Source of the DNA: Cytophagaceae bacterium
Lineage (GTDB): Bacteria > Bacteroidota > Bacteroidia > Cytophagales > Flexibacteraceae
Direction: 5' to 3'
Length of the DNA stretch: 42,556 nt
NCBI GenBank assembly: GCA_947441055.1
Contig: CANETC010000004.1
Location: 1 to 42,556, forward strand
Part shown: piece after piece, positions 7,885 through 15,706 of the stretch
How positions within the stretch are numbered: position 1 is the stretch's first letter
How the letters are laid out: every line of letters begins with the position of its first letter
Translations under genes and position numbers: made by a program
Notes under the pieces: model-generated
What the model was told of the DNA's origin: nothing
The model's input: the letters and a program-made list of their open reading frames with translations, nothing else
Databases searched by the model: none

Positions 7885-8850
7885 TTACTTCACCCGATAT
7901 CTTGTTTTGCTGAGGTTACCATCACTTTCAAATACGCCCAATTCAATGCCTTTTTTCAGGTCACGGCTTGCAGTAGCAGAGGAAAGATCCTTGAAAATGT
8001 TCATATAATCCTTCCGGCTGAAATCCATTATACCAAGGCTGATAAAATACTCCAGGCGGTCTGAATCTTTCAGAACCCGGTGCTTATAATCCAGCACACT
8101 GTCAAGCGCCTGATCGATTACGCCAAGCATGTATTCAATAAACGGAGTTGATTTGCCTGTTTTATCACTCAAAGACAGAGATTTATAATACTCGTCCTGG
8201 GTCTGGCTTATCAGGGTTTCAAATGGCAGAAATTCAAATACCGGATATTCATTCATCAGAATCAATGTCTGCCAAAGTCTTCCCATCCGCCCATTTCCAT
8301 CCATAAATGGATGAATAAACTCAAGTTCATAATGAAATACGCAGCTCTTGATGAGGGTTAATTCGTTCTTATCTTTCAGGTATCCGAATAAATCCTTCAT
8401 CAGGTAAGGAACATTTTCATAGGGCGGAGCCAGGTGTTCTACCTTTGAACCTTTCACAATTCCCACACTGCGGTTTCGGTATTTCCCGGAATGAGCAAGC
8501 AATCCCTGCATTAATTCCGAATGAGCCTTTAAGAAACTCTTTTCTGAAGCATACTGGAAAGTTTGTATTTGCTCATAAACCTTTATCGCATTCATTACTT
8601 CTCGGACATCCTTTTCGGGACCAATCACCCGCTTATTTTCCATCAATGCCGTAATCTGGTCTTCCGACAAAGTATTACCTTCAATCTTAAGCGAAGAATG
8701 GATTGTTTTTATCCGGTTCTGTTTGCGAAGCTGAGGCGAAGACTTCCTGAGATAATGGGCATTTATCTCCCCAATTTTCTCAGAAATAGCGCTTATCCGC
8801 TTCAAAATCAAAGGCGTTATTTCATAAGGTGGTTTCATCCATAATATCAT
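7885..8850 (-). CDS. Fic family protein with C-terminal winged helix
   Basis: 321 aa; Fic motif 'HPFMDGNGRMGRLWQ'; inhibitory motif in 'SSLKIEGNTLSEDQ'; C-terminal 'LSSATASRDLKKGIELGVFE'. The start is probably the internal Met of 'MKPPYEI'. Confidence 0.92.
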   Translation of the reverse strand: MILWMKPPYEITPLILKRISAISEKIGEINAHYLRKSSPQLRKQNRIKTIHSSLKIEGNTLSEDQITALMENKRVIGPEKDVREVMNAIKVYEQIQTFQYASEKSFLKAHSELMQGLLAHSGKYRNRSVGIVKGSKVEHLAPPYENVPYLMKDLFGYLKDKNELTLIKSCVFHYELEFIHPFMDGNGRMGRLWQTLILMNEYPVFEFLPFETLISQTQDEYYKSLSLSDKTGKSTPFIEYMLGVIDQALDSVLDYKHRVLKDSDRLEYFISLGIMDFSRKDYMNIFKDLSSATASRDLKKGIELGVFESDGNLSKTRYRVK

Positions 8851-8959
8851 TTGATACTATCAAATATAGGAGTTTCACTTATAAATGGAAAACCATGGAT
8901 TTGCTGAATGGTATTTAATGGTCGGTTTTATTTGATTTTGTCTTTGCAGAATTTCAACA

Positions 8960-8996
8960 AAAAAGCCCCTGCCAAATTTTCATTGACAGGGGCCTT
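8960..8996 (-). terminator. Rho-independent terminator downstream of tRNA-Lys
   Basis: Minus strand: AAGGCCCCTGTCAATGAAAATTTGGCAGGGGCTTTTTT. GC-rich stem with one internal mismatch, then a T-tract. Confidence 0.85.
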
Positions 8997-9001
8997 AGCT
9001 G

Positions 9002-9074
9002 TGATCCCGCTGGGATTCGAACCCAGGACCACTACATTAAAAGTGTAATGCTCTACCAGCTGAGCTACGGAATC
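9002..9074 (-). tRNA. tRNA-Lys (anticodon TTT), no encoded CCA
   Basis: Minus strand: GATTCCGTAGCTCAGCTGGTAGAGCATTACACTTTTAATGTAGTGGTCCTGGGTTCGAATCCCAGCGGGATCA. Cloverleaf arms, GGTTCGAATCC T-arm and CTTTTAA anticodon loop are recognisable. Confidence 0.96.
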
Positions 9075-9161
9075 TTTCCAACAATTCAAGCAGCTCTGTT
9101 ACCTTCGCCACCGTAATTGCGGGCGCAAAAGTAGGCAAAGCTTGGCAACGAGCAAATCCTT

Positions 9162-9884
9162 ATGGCAAAAAACTTTAAAAAACAGCTTCTAAGCTCTCTC
9201 CTCCTCTTGGCAAATTGCCTGATAGGAAGTGGTGAAACCATCCTCAGAAAGGCCGATACGCTGTTTGCAGCCCAAAGATTCAGTGCCGCAGCCGACCTCT
9301 ACAAACAATCTCTGGATAAGGAAAAAAAAACCAGCAAATCGGATCTTCTCAAACTGGCTTTCATTGAAGAAGGCCGGGATGATGATGTGATGTCCATTTA
9401 TTACCTGCATCAATTTTACCTTTTACAACCTGAACCGGAGGTGCGGCGAAAGATTGAAGAAATGGCCGAACTCAATAAACTTCAGGGATATTCTATAGAT
9501 GAAGCCGATTACGCCTATTTCCTTTATAGAAATTATGGACCTCTGGTTGCCAAAGGACTTTTAGGTATGGCTTTCTTCCTTTTTTGTTTTTTGGTCTATC
9601 GGAAAGTGAAAGGTGTTTCACTGGGTTACAGCCCCATTTTCACGCTCATATTCTTGGCTGCTGCAGCCTACTTTCTCAATTTCTCCCTTCCCTACAAGCG
9701 CAGCATTGTGGGTGGAGAAAAAATGTTCATCATGGCTGGCCCTTCCTCTGCCTCCTCTGTTGTAGGTACCCTCGAAAGGGGTCATCGGGTTGAATGGATC
9801 AGCCAGGAGGATGTTTGGTATGAGGTAAAGTGGAATGAAAAGAAAGGCTGGGTGAAAAAATCCGGACTTCTATTCTTTTTATAG
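9162..9884 (+). CDS. TPR-like membrane protein with C-terminal SH3-like domain (BatE-like)
   Basis: 240 aa; signal peptide, TPR-like 'ADTLFAAQRFSAAADLYKQSL', two TM stretches, SH3b-like tail 'GPSSASSVVGTLERGHRVEWISQEDVWYEVKWNEKKGWVKKSGLLFF'. Confidence 0.75.
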   Translation: MAKNFKKQLLSSLLLLANCLIGSGETILRKADTLFAAQRFSAAADLYKQSLDKEKKTSKSDLLKLAFIEEGRDDDVMSIYYLHQFYLLQPEPEVRRKIEEMAELNKLQGYSIDEADYAYFLYRNYGPLVAKGLLGMAFFLFCFLVYRKVKGVSLGYSPIFTLIFLAAAAYFLNFSLPYKRSIVGGEKMFIMAGPSSASSVVGTLERGHRVEWISQEDVWYEVKWNEKKGWVKKSGLLFFL

Positions 9885-9899
9885 CCAGTTAAACAATTA

Positions 9900-11870
9900 T
9901 TGCACAATCACTTGCAGAAAAAATTCACCACTCCGGCGGAAGAAATCGCCTTCCTGGAAAAACTCCTGGGCATTGAACAGGCGGAAGATCTGGCACAATA
10001 CCAGCAACAAGTGCTGGAAACGCCGCTGAAAGAAAGACAAAGAAAAGGCAGCACCTGGTACCCCGTTCGCCTAGCAGATACCCGCATCGGAACCGGAGGA
10101 AAATATGTACTGCAACTGGTGCGAAACAGCGAATTCAACCAGCCACATCAGTTTCAGTCCGGGGCTTCGGCGGCCTTGTTTTGGAATGCTCCCGCCGGAC
10201 AAAAAACCCCGCAACTTCCCGGTACCATCATTTCGGTTGACCAGGATCGGATGGAAATTCAGGTGAATACGGAAGAACTACCCGACTGGGTAGACGAACG
10301 CCTGATTGGAATTGACCTGCTCTTTGATGAAAACTCCTATCGGGAAATGAAGTTTGCCTTGGGCAAAATCCGGCAGGCAGATGACAAAACCCGGCCAGGC
10401 CGACTTCGAAATGTGCTTCTGGGCTATGAAGAAGCAATATTCTCCTCAAAAAAGCCAGCGCCGGAAACGGAGGAAATTATTCGAAACCTGAATGAATCGC
10501 AGCGACAGGCGGTACTGAAAATGCTGCAAGCTGAAGACGCTTTCGTGATTCATGGTCCTCCCGGAACAGGCAAAACCACCACCATGGTTTCGGCCGTGAG
10601 GGCTGCACTTACTACTGCTACGCAGGTACTTGTTTGTGCACCCAGCAATGCTGCCGCAGACCTTCTTACCGAGCGACTTGCAGCCTCCGGCGTAAAAGTT
10701 CTCCGAATTGGAAATCCAGCAAGAATCAGTGAAGAAATTCTGCCCTACACAATGGATCACCTGATTGGCTCACACGGAGATGCGAAGGAAATTAAGCGCT
10801 TACGGAAACTTGCCTATGAACTCAAACGCATGGCATGGTCTTACAAAAAATACTACGACCGCTCCGAAAGAGAACAAAAGCAAGCCATGCTGAAAGAAGC
10901 GCGCAGCATTCTTCAGCAAATTGCCAATATGGAACAATATGTTCTGGACCAGGCCCGAGGAAAAACCCAGGCCTTTGTGGCAACTTTGGTGGGCGCCTCA
11001 CACCACTTCCTCAAGGACAAAAAATTCGAATGGGTTTTCATTGATGAGGCGGGTCAGGCACTGGAGCCGGCAAGCTGGATTCCGGTACTGAAGGCCAACC
11101 GGCTTGTTTTGGCTGGCGACCACTGCCAGTTACCGCCAACCGTAAAATCGAAGGAAGCGGCAAAGCAAGGCCTGGAGCAAACGCTGATGGAAAAATTTCT
11201 GGCCCGAAGCTCAGAAGAATCCCGTGCCATGCTGGAAGTTCAATACCGAAGTCACAGAGACATCATGGACTTTTCTTCGGCCTATTTTTACCAAAACAAA
11301 CTACAGCCTTGGGAAGGAGTGGCAAGCCACAGACTTTGGAATGAGACAACCGAAGCAAATAGTCCGCTTGTGTTTTTAGATACCGCCGGAACAGGTTATG
11401 AAGAACGCTTCCATCCGGAAACTGCCGGTCTTTCTAACCCCGGGGAAGCGGCTTTGCTCATCCGGCATTTTTCTGCCTGGATGGAAATTAATGAAGGATT
11501 TCTCAAGCAGCAACTTCAAATAGCGGTAATTTCTCCCTACCGAGAACAAGTGGAACTCCTAAAAAAGGAAACCGCTGTGCTGGAAAAACAGTTCGGAAAC
11601 AAGGTAAAATTCCGCTGTGGAACGGTGGATGGATTTCAGGGCCAGGAGGCGGATTTGGTTTACATAAGCCTGGTGCGCAGCAACGACCGAAGGGAAATCG
11701 GATTCCTGCGCGACATCCGCAGAATGAATGTCGCCATTACCCGGGCCAGAAAAAGGCTGGTGGTAATCGGGGATTCCGCTACCCTCGCCGGATTTGGATT
11801 TTACGACGAACTGCTCGACTATCTTCAAAAGAAAGCCCAGTACCAGTCGGCCTGGGAATTTCCTGAATAG
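9900..11870 (+). CDS. SF1 (Upf1/IGHMBP2-like) DNA/RNA helicase, TTG start
   Basis: 656 aa; Walker A 'VIHGPPGTGKTTT', motif II 'WVFIDEAGQALEPA', 'LAGDHCQLPPTVKS', 'VQYRSHRDIM', 'GTVDGFQGQEADLVYISLVRSN', 'RRMNVAITRARKRLVVIGD'. Confidence 0.93.
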   Translation: MHNHLQKKFTTPAEEIAFLEKLLGIEQAEDLAQYQQQVLETPLKERQRKGSTWYPVRLADTRIGTGGKYVLQLVRNSEFNQPHQFQSGASAALFWNAPAGQKTPQLPGTIISVDQDRMEIQVNTEELPDWVDERLIGIDLLFDENSYREMKFALGKIRQADDKTRPGRLRNVLLGYEEAIFSSKKPAPETEEIIRNLNESQRQAVLKMLQAEDAFVIHGPPGTGKTTTMVSAVRAALTTATQVLVCAPSNAAADLLTERLAASGVKVLRIGNPARISEEILPYTMDHLIGSHGDAKEIKRLRKLAYELKRMAWSYKKYYDRSEREQKQAMLKEARSILQQIANMEQYVLDQARGKTQAFVATLVGASHHFLKDKKFEWVFIDEAGQALEPASWIPVLKANRLVLAGDHCQLPPTVKSKEAAKQGLEQTLMEKFLARSSEESRAMLEVQYRSHRDIMDFSSAYFYQNKLQPWEGVASHRLWNETTEANSPLVFLDTAGTGYEERFHPETAGLSNPGEAALLIRHFSAWMEINEGFLKQQLQIAVISPYREQVELLKKETAVLEKQFGNKVKFRCGTVDGFQGQEADLVYISLVRSNDRREIGFLRDIRRMNVAITRARKRLVVIGDSATLAGFGFYDELLDYLQKKAQYQSAWEFPE

Positions 11871-11886
11871 GATTTTAACTGGAACT

Positions 11887-11919
11887 AAAAACGGCAACCT
11901 TGTTCGGGTTGCCGTTTTT
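11887..11919. terminator. Bidirectional rho-independent terminator between convergent genes
   Basis: AAAAACGGCAACC-TTGTTCG-GGTTGCCGTTTTT, 13-bp perfect arms with A/T tracts on both sides. Confidence 0.92.
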
Positions 11920-11941
11920 GAGAAATGCCGGTTGGAAAAAA

Positions 11942-12808
11942 TTAGATGCTTTCTTCCAAAACAAGTGCTGTTTCCTTCTGCAATAATTGATAGGCCCTGG
12001 CCATTCTTGTCAGGCCAATTCCTCCACCAAACCTTGGAAAGAAATCAAGGGAAAGGAAATCATTAAGCTCCTGCTCCACTCTTTCCTTGCCAAATAGCTC
12101 AAACAATTTTTCGCAGTACTTCCCATCTTCAATGGTGTAAAAATTCTGGCGCATTTCCTCGGCATTGCAACTTCTTTCAGCCGAACCAATGGTCTCTTGC
12201 CCGTAAAGAATTACATCTACCTTGTTGTAAATACCCTCCGCATTGTGCTTCATGTTCCAAAATGGGTTGGTTCTCCTTGGGAAGTTTTGAAGAGAAACCA
12301 TAGAACCCAATTCCTGCCACATCCTTTGCTCGTGCTCATTTTCCAGAATTTCAACTCCGCCATATTCCTGGCAGGCAGCTTCATAATCCAGTTCTACAAC
12401 AGAACCGAAACCAAGGTGATTTAACAGATCACTTTCCAGGGCCAAAAGCTCCTTCATTCCGCCTTTGCTTTCAAATTCAAACATTGGAAAAATTAGCTCA
12501 TGCCTTCCTGGAATGGGATTTTTCTCCTGGCGATATGAGGTAGAAATACAAAAGCATCCGGGCAGTTCCGGATTTCCCAGCAGTACTTCCTCCAAAATCA
12601 TCTGACCAGTTTGGGGAAGCGGCCATGTTTGACCAACATAGTCAAAAGTAGTAACCGAATGCGGGTTTTCGCAGGCCGAAAGGATGGTGAGATTGGGCTG
12701 GGTGGCCACCTCAATGAATCCTTTCTCCAAAAAGAAAGCACGCATGCTTTGAACAAGGGTGTGGTACGTTTTTAAATTTTCTGGATTAGTACGCTTTAAT
12801 CTGGACAT
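11942..12808 (-). CDS. Stand-alone class II aminoacyl-tRNA synthetase-like catalytic domain (AsnRS-related; possibly an AS-AR-type asparagine synthetase)
   Basis: 288 aa; motif 2-like 'STSYRQEKNPIPGRHELIFPMFEFE', motif 3-like 'FGGGIGLTRMARAYQL'; no N-terminal OB-fold anticodon-binding domain. Confidence 0.8.
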   Translation of the reverse strand: MSRLKRTNPENLKTYHTLVQSMRAFFLEKGFIEVATQPNLTILSACENPHSVTTFDYVGQTWPLPQTGQMILEEVLLGNPELPGCFCISTSYRQEKNPIPGRHELIFPMFEFESKGGMKELLALESDLLNHLGFGSVVELDYEAACQEYGGVEILENEHEQRMWQELGSMVSLQNFPRRTNPFWNMKHNAEGIYNKVDVILYGQETIGSAERSCNAEEMRQNFYTIEDGKYCEKLFELFGKERVEQELNDFLSLDFFPRFGGGIGLTRMARAYQLLQKETALVLEESI

Positions 12809-12868
12809 GAAAGTAAAAAGTATTAAAAAATTAAAGATGAATTGATTACAAAAAAATAAGGGGGAAAA

Positions 12869-14221
12869 TCACGCGGTTTTTTCCAAGGGAGTGCAAAGGG
12901 TTTGAAGGGCTGAATTCACTTTATCAAAACCAAAGGATTCAAGAACCTTATTCATTTCCTCCTTGATGAAATTGTTGCACAGGTTGCCAATGCTGCCTTC
13001 GTGCGTGTAGGCCACCGCTTGTGCTCCGGTCTGGTATTTGCCTTGCTGAATTTGTTCGCCCACGATGCGGTATGCATCCCGAAAGCTTGCTCCTTCCAGT
13101 ACAAGTTGGTTTACCGTTTCCACCGAAAACAAAAATTGGTAACGCTCATCTTTCAGAATTTCGGTATTCACCTTGATCTGATCAATGGCATAGCAAGTGA
13201 TGCGCAGGCAATCGAGCAAGTCATCAAAGGCTGGCATGAAACTCTCTTTTATGAGCTGAAGATCCCTATGATAACCAGATGAAAGATTGGCTGTGATGAG
13301 GGTGATTTCATTGGCAAGTGCACTCAGCTTATTGGCCTTGGCACGAACCAGCTCAAAAACATCGGGGTTCTTTTTATGCGGCATAATGCTGGAGCCGGTT
13401 GTGAGCTCATCAGGCAACTGCATAAAACCATAGTTCTGGTTGGTAAACAGGCAAATGTCCTGTGCCATTTTTCCCAAAGTGCTTCCGATTGAACCCAAGG
13501 CCTGCGCCACCACGCGCTCGGTTTTTCCCCGTCCCATCTGGGCATACACCACATTGTAATTCAAGGTTTCAAAACCCAGCAATTCTGTGGTAAGGCTGCG
13601 ATTCAAAGGAAAAGAAGAACCATATCCCGCGGCAGAGCCAAGCGGATTTTTATTGGCTACCACAAAGGCTGCCTGCAATTGAATCAAATCATCAACAAGA
13701 CTTTCAGCATAGGCGCCAAACCAAAGTCCAAAAGAAGACGGCATGGCCACCTGGTAATGGGTATAGCCGGGCATCATTACATCCTTGTGCTTTTCACTCA
13801 AGGAAATGAGCGAATCAAAAAGGGCTTTGGTATTTTCTACGGTGGCTTCGATTCTGCTGCGGATAAATAGTTTTAGGTCGAGCAAAACCTGGTCGTTGCG
13901 GGAGCGACCACTGTGGATTTTCTTTCCAACTTCACCAACACGGCGGGTTAGCATCAATTCTACCTGAGAATGCACATCCTCCACATTGGCTTCAATTTCA
14001 AAATTACCAGCCCGGATTTCATCCAGAATGTTCAGAAGCTCTGTACTCAGCAAATGCAATTCGTCTTTTGTAAGCAGATTGATGGTGCTTAGCATTTTAA
14101 TGTGAGCCAGCGAACCGATTACATCAAATTCTGCCATGAGGGCATCCATTTCCCTGTCTTTCCCAACAGTGAATTTTTCAATTTCCTTGCTTACTTCAAA
14201 TCCTTTAGTCCAGAGTTTCAT
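12869..14221 (-). CDS. argH: Argininosuccinate lyase
   Basis: 450 aa; 'KLWTKGF', 'HSGRSRNDQVLLDLKL', 'MPGYTHYQVAMPSSFGLW', 'TGSSIMPHKKNPDVFELVRAK'. Confidence 0.97.
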   Translation of the reverse strand: MKLWTKGFEVSKEIEKFTVGKDREMDALMAEFDVIGSLAHIKMLSTINLLTKDELHLLSTELLNILDEIRAGNFEIEANVEDVHSQVELMLTRRVGEVGKKIHSGRSRNDQVLLDLKLFIRSRIEATVENTKALFDSLISLSEKHKDVMMPGYTHYQVAMPSSFGLWFGAYAESLVDDLIQLQAAFVVANKNPLGSAAGYGSSFPLNRSLTTELLGFETLNYNVVYAQMGRGKTERVVAQALGSIGSTLGKMAQDICLFTNQNYGFMQLPDELTTGSSIMPHKKNPDVFELVRAKANKLSALANEITLITANLSSGYHRDLQLIKESFMPAFDDLLDCLRITCYAIDQIKVNTEILKDERYQFLFSVETVNQLVLEGASFRDAYRIVGEQIQQGKYQTGAQAVAYTHEGSIGNLCNNFIKEEMNKVLESFGFDKVNSALQTLCTPLEKTA

Positions 14222-14226
14222 ACAAT

Positions 14227-15255
14227 TTAAATGCTTTGGATGGTATTAATTTCGTTTGCTGGGATAGAACTAGAAGTTGATTTACGCTGGAAAGTGGGCT
14301 CCAATCCCAGCACTTCCAATCCGTTTTTGGTGGCAATCTCAGCCAAGACATTTGGTTGGTATATTTTACAGGCCTCCAGCAAAAGCTTGATTTCGGTCCA
14401 CATATCGCCATCGCCAAAAGGCTTATACACATCACTGATGTTGTCGGTGCCAATGGCAACTTTTATCCCGTACTGAATCATTTCATCTACAGGCGTAATG
14501 GCATTGTGGCTCGGTGCAAGCCTTTCGGTTCTTGGATGGTCGATCCAGGCAACAGGACAAGAAATCACCGAAAGCTGAGCCTCACGCATTAGCTCGTAAA
14601 TGCTCTCCCGTTTAGCCTTTGGGTGGGCTGCAAGAGAAATGCAATGAATGGCACTTACCATGCCTTGCATTCCGTGCTCAATTACCTTTTGCGCCAGCAA
14701 CTCCGTTTCGCTTTCTTCGTCGGTATTAAACTGATCCACATGCACATGCACAGGCTTATTCAAGCGCTTTCCTGTGCTGAGGAGCAAATCCAGGTGTTCT
14801 CCTTCTCTGCCTGCATCCTTGGCCGGCAAACCACCAATGATGTCCACAAATTCCACTGCCTTGTCGAACCAGTAACGCGCATCTTTTTCCAGAACACCTT
14901 TCAGCGTTTGGTTCACAAACTTCATCTGAATACGGTTTCCATATTCAGCACGAAGTTTTTCTGCTGCCAAAATAGACTTTTCACCAATGGCTTCATCCAC
15001 ATCAATAAAACTTCCAAAAGCCTGAACGCCCTGCTGGAGCATCAGTTCTGTAGCACGCGACATCCGGTTATACACCTGGTCAACCGAAGAGCTGCGTTTC
15101 AGCGTATCAACTATGTCCCACTTCTTTTTAAGCGGCGCATAGATCTCTTTTACACTGTTTTCATCCAGACTATAAGCCCGGTCGAAGTGGGCGTGGGTAT
15201 TCACCCAGCCACCCTGCTCGCTAATTTTAGCGAGGAGTTCTGATTTGAGATTCAT
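14227..15255 (-). CDS. Amidohydrolase (cytosine deaminase-like)
   Basis: 'GGWVNTHAHFDRAYSL', 'KPVHVHVDQFNTD', 'VSAIHCISLAAHP', 'KVAIGTDNISDVYKPFGDGDM'. The ORF track starts at 15285, inside a terminator hairpin; the Met of 'MNLKSELLAK' at 15255 is preferred. Confidence 0.85.
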   Translation of the reverse strand: MNLKSELLAKISEQGGWVNTHAHFDRAYSLDENSVKEIYAPLKKKWDIVDTLKRSSSVDQVYNRMSRATELMLQQGVQAFGSFIDVDEAIGEKSILAAEKLRAEYGNRIQMKFVNQTLKGVLEKDARYWFDKAVEFVDIIGGLPAKDAGREGEHLDLLLSTGKRLNKPVHVHVDQFNTDEESETELLAQKVIEHGMQGMVSAIHCISLAAHPKAKRESIYELMREAQLSVISCPVAWIDHPRTERLAPSHNAITPVDEMIQYGIKVAIGTDNISDVYKPFGDGDMWTEIKLLLEACKIYQPNVLAEIATKNGLEVLGLEPTFQRKSTSSSIPANEINTIQSI

Positions 15256-15267
15256 AAAAATTTGGTG

Positions 15268-15301
15268 AAAAAAAAGGGCTTTCAAAAATGAAAGCCCTTT
15301 G
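15268..15301 (-). terminator. Rho-independent terminator or attenuator directly upstream of the amidohydrolase ATG
   Basis: Minus strand: CAAAGGGCTTTC-ATTTTT-GAAAGCCCTTTTTTTTC, about 12 nt before ATGAATCTC. Confidence 0.85.
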
Positions 15302-15414
15302 GAATAAATGAAATTGATTTAGATTTTCGGAGAAGGAAAATAGGAAAATTGCCTTTTTTCGGCTCGTTTTTCCTTGCTCAAATGCCTTATTTTTACCTTC
15401 TAACATTTGAGAAA

Positions 15415-15444
15415 CAAAAGTACTAAAAGCGGGCACTTCTCCAA
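15415..15444 (-). promoter_or_regulatory. Candidate Bacteroidota-type promoter for the amidohydrolase-argH operon
   Basis: Minus strand: -7 box TACTTTTG (matches TAnnTTTG) at 15415-15422 and TTG at 15442-15444 with a 19-bp spacer. Confidence 0.55.
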
Positions 15445-15542
15445 TGTTAAGAAATTGTTACCAACAATTGACATTTTGGTAACATCAAAAACGAGAGCAC
15501 TTTAGAAAAATTACCCTTCAAAATCCAGGTAAAAATATTTTT

Positions 15543-15672
15543 GGGCCTGCCCCCGCAGCACAGAAAATTAAATTCCGGAAGCAAGCCTTGGTTTTACGCC
15601 GCGGGGTCGGGCTGTTCGTTTCAAGTCCTCTGCCGCCACAGCGGCATGCGGGCTTTCCACTGCCATCCCTCA
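15543..15672 (-). ncRNA. Structured intergenic element (copy A), class unidentified
   Basis: Minus strand GAGGGATGGCAGTGGAAAGCCCGCATGCCGCTGTGGCGGCAGAGGACTTGAAACGAACAGCCCGACCCCGC...GCGGGGGCAGGCCC. Hairpin TGCCGC/GCGGCA at 15631-15646 and an imperfect long-range stem GCCCGACCCCGC/GCGGGGGCAGG. Related to the element at 25833. Confidence 0.55.
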
Positions 15673-15706
15673 GGCAAAAATGCAGACAAAAAATCGCAGT
15701 TTTGAC

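Noticed and set aside
9162-11870. BatE-like protein plus Upf1-like helicase as a novel two-gene defence system
   Set aside because: No effector nuclease or supporting neighbourhood; the helicase family is common and likely housekeeping. The adjacency alone is not evidence.
15227-15436. 69-aa ORF spanning the terminator as a real Phe leader peptide
   Set aside because: Phe richness follows from T-rich DNA, its first usable ATG lies almost at the predicted start site, and the operon is not Phe-related. Kept only as a remark in the attenuator finding.
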